NCBI GenBank assembly: GCA_012064415.1
Contig: SSNU01000675.1
Location: 124,001 to 188,000 of the forward strand
Origin: Gyrodactylus bullatarudis
Lineage: Eukaryota; Platyhelminthes; Monogenea; Gyrodactylidea; Gyrodactylidae
Length of the DNA: 64,000 nucleotides
Reading direction: 5' to 3'
Shown here: positions 57,165-64,000 of the stretch, piece after piece
How positions within the stretch are numbered: the first letter of the stretch is position 1
Layout of the letters: each line of letters begins with the position of its first letter
Translations under genes and position numbers: made by a program
Notes under the pieces: model-generated
Told to the model about the DNA's origin: nothing
Database searches by the model: none
Seen by the model: only the letters and a program-made list of their open reading frames with translations

Positions 57165-57950
57165 TTTTTTTTATTAGAAATAAGTTCTTATATTTAAATT
57201 TTTAAATGTACACAAATAAGGCAATAATAAAATCTGGTTATAGAATAATATACACAAAAGTTTTTGAATAAAATGTGAAAATGCAGGTTCCATATATAGT
57301 CAATAGAAAAATTCAATGTAGAGATAGTCTGAAAAGTATTTCGATTAGTCATCTGGTTAGTGAAGGGGAGAATAAAGGAGAGATTTTGAATAGTCAATTT
57401 TAGATCTGATATGAGCCATAACTGATTTAAGATCAGTAAGGTTCTGACAATCAGATAAGTCAAACTTAGTAAAGAGACAATTAAAACAAGATAAATCATA
57501 TGATATGTTTCTTAGATTATATTTTTTAATAGAAATAGAAGAAGATTCAGTAAATTTCTTAATGATATAGGCAAATCTACTGACCCAAAGTCGATTTAGA
57601 CCGGATATAGCTATAAGAGCATTGTAAGAGTATATTAGAATATAAAGAATGTAAAAAATTATACTGAATACGTTCAATCATAAGAGATTGAGCATAATTC
57701 AAATTAGGTAATAAAGCGGCAAGATAATCAAATAATGGTAATATTAAAGCTTTGTAAGCTTTTAGTCGTAAGTTAACAGTTTTTGAGAATTTTTTTATTG
57801 TAAAGAGTAAAGATTTAATCCTAGATAAGTTAGAAAAGGGATCAATTTTTAAATTATCCTTAACACTGAAACCCAGGTCGAAAGTAAAGGAGACAATTTC
57901 TCCAGGAAGTAGAAGAGATTCCGAGAGGGTTGTAGGGTTGTAGACATTTA
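57165..57950 (-). mobile_element. LINE 3' portion with intact tail
   Basis: From 57950 down: ESLLLPGEIVSFTFDLGFSV, frame breaks, then SYNALIAISGLNRLWVSRF, MAHIRSKIDYSKSLLYSPLH, and a 3' UTR ending TTTCTAATAAAAAAAA at about 57165. The ORF is interrupted near 57677. Confidence 0.75.
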
Positions 57951-57989
57951 GATGGAAATAAGGTCGTTGATTCCGATCCTGTTGTCTAT

Positions 57990-59934
57990 CTATCTATCGT
58001 CTTTTTTTTGTTAGAAAATACGTTTATTACAAATTTGATATGTGTAAAAAATAATAAAATCCCTTTAAAATCATTCAGAAATTCTATCCTATTTCAGAAT
58101 CTGTCAGACTAATTTTTAAGTTAATAGTAGGTCTTTGTAAACTCGAATAATACTAATTACTGATTACATTAGATCAAGGAAGTAGGTACGAGATAGGTTA
58201 GAATTATTTTTACATGAGAATACTTTAAGGATTCGCCCCCAAATTGCCATCTTAAAAATAAAACTACTATTAAAGGTGGGGTGAGCAATTTAATTATTAT
58301 GTTTGTCTTATTTTGACTACCTTAATAAACATTTAATTACATGCGCATGAATTAATTAGATAATTCTTTGGGCTATAACGTAAATATAATTACAGGGATC
58401 ATGAACTTTCTTTGGAAAAATTGGAAAATTAATTTACCGATGTCTTTCTAATAAAAAAGGGTTTCTAAAGATATACCTAGAGCAAATCTTTTAAAATAAA
58501 AACTCAGTGTATGAGTTAGCCTAGGCTTGAATTGTATTTTGTGGTAACCAGGATTTGGGACCGTTAATCCATTGTGTAAACTAGAAATTCATTTTATCCA
58601 AGGTAGGTAATGTTGATGTAAAGGAGAGTTTTTCCTGTCTACGTCCACATGCAAAAGCAATAGGGTAATCAATCAATATGCAGATAAAATCTTGGCAAAT
58701 CTATCATACTACTCATGACAGGGGTAGAAAGAGTTTTGTGGATAGGCCGATTCATCGTCTTGGCTTCGTCCCATATTAAATTACATCATCAACAGATATT
58801 CATAGGGGTTAAGATGGCAATTCACTTGTTTAGCCTAATTTCTTCTTTAGTTTACATACGTCTGATTAAACGAATCAATAAAAAACCCTCTTTTGATATT
58901 AAAAACTCTTGAGTTTCTGAGAGAAGCAAAAACCATTAAATTTTGTTGACATTATGATCTTAATTTAGTTGGTTTATGAAAAATAATAATTTAAAATGTT
59001 ATATGTGAGAGACACGAGTCAGCTATTTTTTTCGACCATCCCTTCCTAACCTAACCCTGAGAGAGGTTAACAACATTCTTGTTACCATAGATAATCCAAT
59101 AAAAAAAACAAGTTTATTCATTAAATATTGAGTTTAATATCCATGACTGGAGGAGATGATGAAGCTGGCCAAAAACTCCAACGGTCTAACCCCAACAAGG
59201 CGTGTATGTAAAGAGGTAATAAAATTAAAATTTATTTAAAGTAAAATTAAGTCAAGCCTTTTCGTTCAGTTTACCCTGATCGCTGTTGTCTGTTTTATTT
59301 TTTTCTTACATGTGAAATTTATCATGACGTGTTTGATAAAAAGGATAAAAATCAGACTTGGTATACATAAAAAGAGTTATATCATCGTTCCTGTTGCTAG
59401 GCTCATAATTCATTTATAGAGTCTTCTCTTCATATTTGACAACCGAGAAGGGCGGTGTAATAATATTATTGTTTCTCATCGTTGCTTATCGGTTATTGCT
59501 TATCTTGACTTGTTCACTCAATCATTATGTTTGTTTTTCCACTAGAAAAAACATCAACAAAAACTTTTTACATTTCATATAAAAGTGGAATTTCTTACGA
59601 AATGATTGATAGGGGGGTTCGTAATCTTGTTGTCATGACTAAAAAAATCTAGCATTAAAATTGGGAATGCAGTTTAGTATTTTGTTTGTACGTTCATGTT
59701 GTTGGATCTTTTAGAGCCTAGTTCAATTTAAGAACCTAATCTTTACGAGTGATTTGTAGCCAAAAAATGATGAATTTCTTAGAATTTAACGTTTATGTAT
59801 TCAAAACATTATTCACTATCAACGAAATATATTTTTCCTTCTAACAAGAAAAATGTCAAGATTCTCTAAAATTCTCTTTTATTAAAAAAAAGCTTATTCA
59901 ACTTAACATTTGCCTACATATAATTAATCTAACA
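57990..59934. other. No gene seen
   Basis: Starts with a CTAT microsatellite and TTTTTTTTGTTAGAAAA (58001-58016), the inverse of a LINE 3' tail, so another truncated minus-strand insertion may begin here. The remainder is AT-rich without supported ORFs. Confidence 0.45.
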
Positions 59935-61078
59935 ATGTTTTTTCTCTCTAATCGGAAACAATTTGTTTCCTTTAACTCCACCACTAGTAAACTTGAATCA
60001 ATCAACTCGGGTGTTCCCCAGGGTTCAATAATCAGGTCCACTTCTCTTTAACATTTGCTTGGCTGATATTCAGCTCCTGGAGAACATTGAGGGTGTTCTC
60101 CTTAAATTTGCTGACGATTTCAAATTCGTCTTCAAGGTGAAAAATTCCCTTGATATATTGAAAATAAATCACAACTTCTGTCTTCTTAAAGGTTCCCTTG
60201 AGGCCATGGGGCTCTATATTAATAGAGATAAATGTAAATTGTTACTCCCAGCTGGTCTCCCTGCAACCCTCTCGGAATCTCTTCTACTTCCTGGAGAAAT
60301 TGTCTCCTTAACTTTGGACCTGGGTTTCAGTATCTCTGATGGACTTAAAATTGACCCTCTCTCTAATCTCCCTAAAATAAAATCCACTATTTTCTCAATT
60401 CTAAAATTCTCTAGGTCCGTTAATTTAAGGCTTAAGGCTTTCAAAGCTTTAGTCTTAAATAACCTCGATTATATCTCTCCCCTTGTTCCCTCACTAACTT
60501 TTGAAAAATCTCTCGAAATTGAGCATATTCAATCTAGATTCCTCTATTTCTTATATCCTGATTTAGAATCTTATAATTCTCGCATATTAGTCTCTGGGCT
60601 CAACCCTCTCTGGGTTAGAAGATATGCTATTATTGTTAAATCATTTGCTAAATCTGTTAACTTATTTGAAAACTCATATAACCTCAGAAACCCCTCTTTT
60701 TCAAATCACTATTTACTATCATCATATAATATGATTGATAAAAAATATAAAATATCAGACTGTCACGACCTAACTAATATTAAAACTATAATGTCACACA
60801 TTAGGTCCAAACTTGATTATTCTAAGAGTCTCCTCTATGCTAATCTTCATTAATCCCAGAATGTTTAATGAAATTTCTTGAAAGGTTTATATATTTCTAC
60901 AATACTCATTACAATATTTCATGAACATAGATTAATCAAATTATTATTTTTATTTTTTTTATCGAACCGCCATATTATATCCAGAGATGCTGTGTATATA
61001 TATTTGTATTTATATTTATTTATTTTATCTTTTATAAATCAATAAAATCATACTTTCTAACAACAAAAAAAAAGAAAA
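59935..61078 (+). mobile_element. Best-preserved 3' half of the FADD LINE family
   Basis: The longest open LINE segment (60059-60853) encodes 264 residues: LADIQLLENIEGVLLKFADD (RT motif C), MGLYINRDKCKLLLPAGLP, LPGEIVSLTLDLGFSI (thumb), IEHIQSRFLYFLYPDLESYN, SGLNPLWVRRYAII and SHIRSKLDYSKSLLYANLH. Motif B (SGVPQGS) lies just before a 1-nt frame break at about 60030. The 3' UTR runs to AATCAATAAAATC and ends TTTCTAACAACAAAAAAAAA at about 61078. It is 5' truncated, with no motif A or endonuclease. Confidence 0.88.
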
Positions 61079-62150
61079 ATTTCAAGATTTTTAACGTCTT
61101 GGCCATCAGATTGAATATTTTATGTCTTTAATTTATTCTGGATCGATTGATAATGTGATTCATTTTTATTCTTTTAAAAAGATCTTTTGATCATAGTATC
61201 ATATATGAAAAGACTAATTAAAAATTTCAAATTATGATTTCGATTACCTTTGCGATGTATGCTGAGGTTTTTTCTAATCAAACCCATGATTGTCTCAAGT
61301 TTTTTTCATAAAACGAAAAAACATGTTAAATTTTTTCTTGAAATTTTTTTTTTGTTAGACAAGTAATTGGAACATTAAATTGAAGATATAAAAATTGATA
61401 AAGAGTTTTGACAAAATAGATTTCATTCATAAATTCAAAAAGTGACATCAACAACAAGACATCCTGGTTTATCTGTAAATCCTTCAGCAGAATCAGCGTC
61501 AACTGCACATAGAAAAGTTATTGATTACAAAGTGTGCAGAAAACGAAAAGCCAGGTGCTTAATCAATTCAAACATTTATCTCACAGAGTCAGAGGTTTGA
61601 TTTTATTCAATATAAAATGTCTCGAGCAAGGAACTTAATCAGTCAAATGAAGGTTCAAGTTGATCTTAAGCACCAACTCGATGCAGCTCAGCAGAATCCG
61701 GTTCAACGACGAGATTAATATTACTTGATTCTTCAGTTGGAACAATGAGAGGTTGATTTTTCTATCTTTTGCGTGCTGTATAAATAAAATATCAAAAAAA
61801 TGACATTCAGAATGCCTGTGAAATATCATGAAATTGCCTATTAAATCTTTAAGAGTACCTACTCTTTGAATATCATTATAAATTCGATTGGATGTATTTC
61901 CCTGAAATTAATCTAATAGAAATTTTAATTAAAAAGAGACGATTTATCATTGGGTTTTTATGAATAAATAATGAGTTCTTGTAATGATGTTTAAGATGAA
62001 TAATATTAATAACTAACTCCATAATGAACTTATTTGAAGGGATTGACAATGAAGTACTTAGTATGCAAATAGAGTGATAATATTCCTTCGAAAGATGATT
62101 TTCGACAAGGTGTGAATAAAAGAGGGTAGGAAGGATGATAAACTTTTTGA
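61079..62150. other. No gene seen; contains a copy of a dispersed repeat
   Basis: AT-rich upstream region of the PDZ-like gene. 61678-61720 matches 56490-56530. ORFs of 60-92 codons on the minus strand have no support. Confidence 0.5.
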
Positions 62151-62284
62151 CCAATCAGGATGAAGCAAACTCTACCTGCTATGGTAAAATGAAACGGATA
62201 CGCACTTGTTAATGCAGCCGCCTCCTGATTGGTTGAAAATACTCATATCTCATTGGACGAAAATAAAATAGCCTTTTTTATAAA
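62151..62284 (+). promoter_or_regulatory. Likely core promoter: three CCAAT boxes and a TATA box
   Basis: CCAAT at 62151-62155, ATTGG (inverse CCAAT) at 62228-62232 and 62252-62256, and TATAAA at 62279-62284, about 50 bp before the ATG at 62333. It is the only clear TATA/CCAAT arrangement noticed upstream of a gene in the window. The same arrangement is typical of histone and other cell-cycle promoters. Confidence 0.55.
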
Positions 62285-62332
62285 TACTCAAACAACTTTA
62301 TCATTAATATTACATTTTCACTTGTTTCACTC

Positions 62333-63142
62333 ATGATCAAATCATCATCTATCAATTCTAACATGAACCTCATTCATAAGCCAAGACCAAGACTCGGAAT
62401 AAGTAGTCTTACACAGAGACAACCACAATCCTTTACTGTCTTACCACAGACCACTCAGGAATTATTCCCAACAACTCAAGTTAATGAGATACTCCCATCC
62501 ACCCCACTCAAGAGATCTGCAATTGACGAAAGTGAATCGGTGAATAAACGCGCCAAAATCATGAACACTTTCAGAGTAACCAGATCCAGAGTTAGATCAA
62601 CTAACAAGCAATCAGTTACACCAGTCATGACAAAATTAGAATTAACAAATCAGAACGAATTCGTCAATTCATCAATTTGTACTAATCCCAATATCAAGAG
62701 GAGACGTCATAGTGTCGAAACGAATCTTCCATTTAGTTCCTACAATGAATACCAAAGCAGGGAAGAGAAGAGTCCACGAAGATCAAACAGTCTACGCCGT
62801 GATATTATCAAGGATTTCAGAAAATCAGCTAAAAGAACATTCAATTCTGTACGAAGGGCAGTACGCAGAAGTATGGACAACTCAGAAATTTATAATCTCT
62901 CCCAGGTTAACAAAAAACTTGTTTCATTGAGTCGTAAGAAGTTGAATAGCCCATTTGGCCTATTTGTTGTGAAATGCAGCAAAGGTTTCATCATTTCCCG
63001 AACGAACGAGAATCTTCCCGACCAACTCAAAGTGGGCGTTGTTATTGTTAGAATAAATCAACAAGATTGCCGAATGATGTCACTTGACGAGCTAAAATTA
63101 AAAATGAAATCTGCCTTCCACCTAGAGTTAGAACTCGAATGA
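62333..63142 (+). CDS. Orphan basic protein with C-terminal PDZ-like domain
   Basis: Intronless, 269 residues. Residues 1-195 are low-complexity and basic, with nuclear-localisation-like clusters (LKRSAIDESESVNKRAK at 59-75, IKRRRHS at 121-127, RRDIIKDFRKSAKR and SVRRAVRRS at 155-180) and several SP/TP sites (STPLK, KSPRR). Residues about 203-269 fit a PDZ fold: SPFGLFVVKCSKGFIISR in place of the carboxylate-binding strand, LKVGVVIVRINQQD (the 'L.VGD.IL.VN' block), and LDELKLKMKSA (last helix). It ends at the last strand, so the domain is C-terminal. The expected GD after VG is VV, so ligand binding could differ. AATAAA at 63217-63222. Probably nuclear; no named orthologue recognised. Confidence 0.7.
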   Translation: MIKSSSINSNMNLIHKPRPRLGISSLTQRQPQSFTVLPQTTQELFPTTQVNEILPSTPLKRSAIDESESVNKRAKIMNTFRVTRSRVRSTNKQSVTPVMTKLELTNQNEFVNSSICTNPNIKRRRHSVETNLPFSSYNEYQSREEKSPRRSNSLRRDIIKDFRKSAKRTFNSVRRAVRRSMDNSEIYNLSQVNKKLVSLSRKKLNSPFGLFVVKCSKGFIISRTNENLPDQLKVGVVIVRINQQDCRMMSLDELKLKMKSAFHLELELE

Positions 63143-64000
63143 GCCAAGATGAATTGCTTCAAATGCGCCATTTTCAGATTATCAGATTTATATTTATTGT
63201 ACAGAATAATTACAAAAATAAATAGATTTTATTTCATATTCACTAAAATCTGTTTTAGTTATAACTAAAAACCATACCAGAATAGTAAATATAGAAGCAG
63301 ATTATTCAAACCCAGAACTTTAAATTCGTTCGAAAACCTCAATCTGCTTCTATAGAGAAATATTCCTAAATGTCGGTAAAAAAAATCTGGCAAGAATAAG
63401 GTATTTTTAATGCTTAAATTATTTCCATCTTTCTAATAGACTCATGATGATCAAGTGATTTTGATTGTGTAAAATCTATTCATAGACACTTATCAAGTTT
63501 TACACTAAAGACACAAAATCTGGTTTGAATGGAACCACTTGATAACTCATAGATTCTACGCTTGATTTCACAAATAAAAATTTCCCCTCTTCCCTTTTGG
63601 AGAGACCCCTGTTCTTGTCTTCTTTACAGTGTAAGGTTGAACTGAAAACTTTTTTTATCTACAAATCAAAATAATCCATGTGTTATCTCATTGGAGTGGA
63701 AATTGTAAAAATAAACAAAGTTGACATATCTTGTCATCTTGTTCATTCTATTTATCAAATGGTCAAGTGATCCCACTGCCTTGTCGGAATGAAACATGTT
63801 TGTCTAAGATGAACCCTGGACAAATCCATGCTTGCATAAAAGATGAAGAATTTGAATTTCTGTTTATTTGGTTGATTCAGAATCTTTTGGTCATTTAAAT
63901 AATTTATCAATTTTTTTTACGAATAAATAGGATGAAGTTTGTAAATTAAGGTTTCTGACTCTACAAAAAGTCAGACTAAGAGAAAAAAATCTTGAAATTC
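63143..64000. other. 3' flank and intergenic, no gene seen
   Basis: Holds the poly(A) signal of the PDZ-like gene at 63217-63222. After that AT-rich with no supported ORF. Confidence 0.5.

Noticed and set aside
1..64000. tRNA, rRNA, CRISPR and histone stem-loop features
   Set aside because: Looked for by eye for A/B-box pairs, rRNA-like GC-rich blocks, regular spacer arrays and the GGCTCTTTTCAGAGCC-type hairpin; none seen. A covariance-model scan would be needed to exclude diverged tRNAs or an SL RNA gene.

Overview
The window is strongly AT-rich nuclear DNA from an animal. Spliceosomal introns, AATAAA poly(A) signals, animal gene families (GLE1, IPPK, ceramide glucosyltransferase, GAPR-1-type CAP proteins, a moonraker-like centrosomal protein) and many eukaryotic transposon remnants all point that way. 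The lineage cannot be fixed from sequence alone. Introns of 28-38 bp are common in the IPPK-like gene and in a small membrane-protein gene. Such tiny introns are known from some flatworms and from dicyemids/orthonectids, so a simplified or parasitic spiralian is one possibility; this is an inference.

Layout. 0-0.3 kb: last exon of a gene entering from the left, with a weak resemblance to a gamma-adaptin ear. 1.76-3.71 kb (-): intronless GLE1-like gene with an unusual IEPP repeat region. 3.84-11.42 kb (+): moonraker/KIAA0753-like gene, head to head with GLE1 (129 bp apart), with introns full of retroelement debris. 11.4-23.6 kb: gene-poor, holding foldback elements, Penelope-like fragments and a damaged LINE with endonuclease and reverse transcriptase parts. 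23.6-25.2 kb (-): ceramide glucosyltransferase. 27.0-28.6 kb and 34.3-37.5 kb (+): two CAP-superfamily genes. 32.7-33.2 kb (+): an orphan 178-residue ORF between them. 39.6-40.6 kb (-): 3' part of a single-pass membrane-protein gene. 45.8-47.7 kb (-): a complete seven-exon IPPK-like gene. 48.8-61.1 kb: a graveyard of one LINE family plus a Penelope-like fragment and short non-autonomous elements. 62.3-63.1 kb (+): an orphan basic protein ending in a PDZ-like fold, behind a TATA/CCAAT promoter.

The genes form no single pathway. GLE1 (mRNA export) and IPPK (InsP6 synthesis) are linked biochemically, because InsP6 is the cofactor with which Gle1 activates the helicase Dbp5/DDX19. They lie 42 kb apart, so this is probably chance.

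The most unusual features are the mix of 28-38 bp introns with kilobase introns full of repeats, 3' splice-site consensus sequences just upstream of several start codons (possible spliced-leader trans-splicing), and at least six families of foldback or MITE-like elements, some with clean TA or TTAA duplications.
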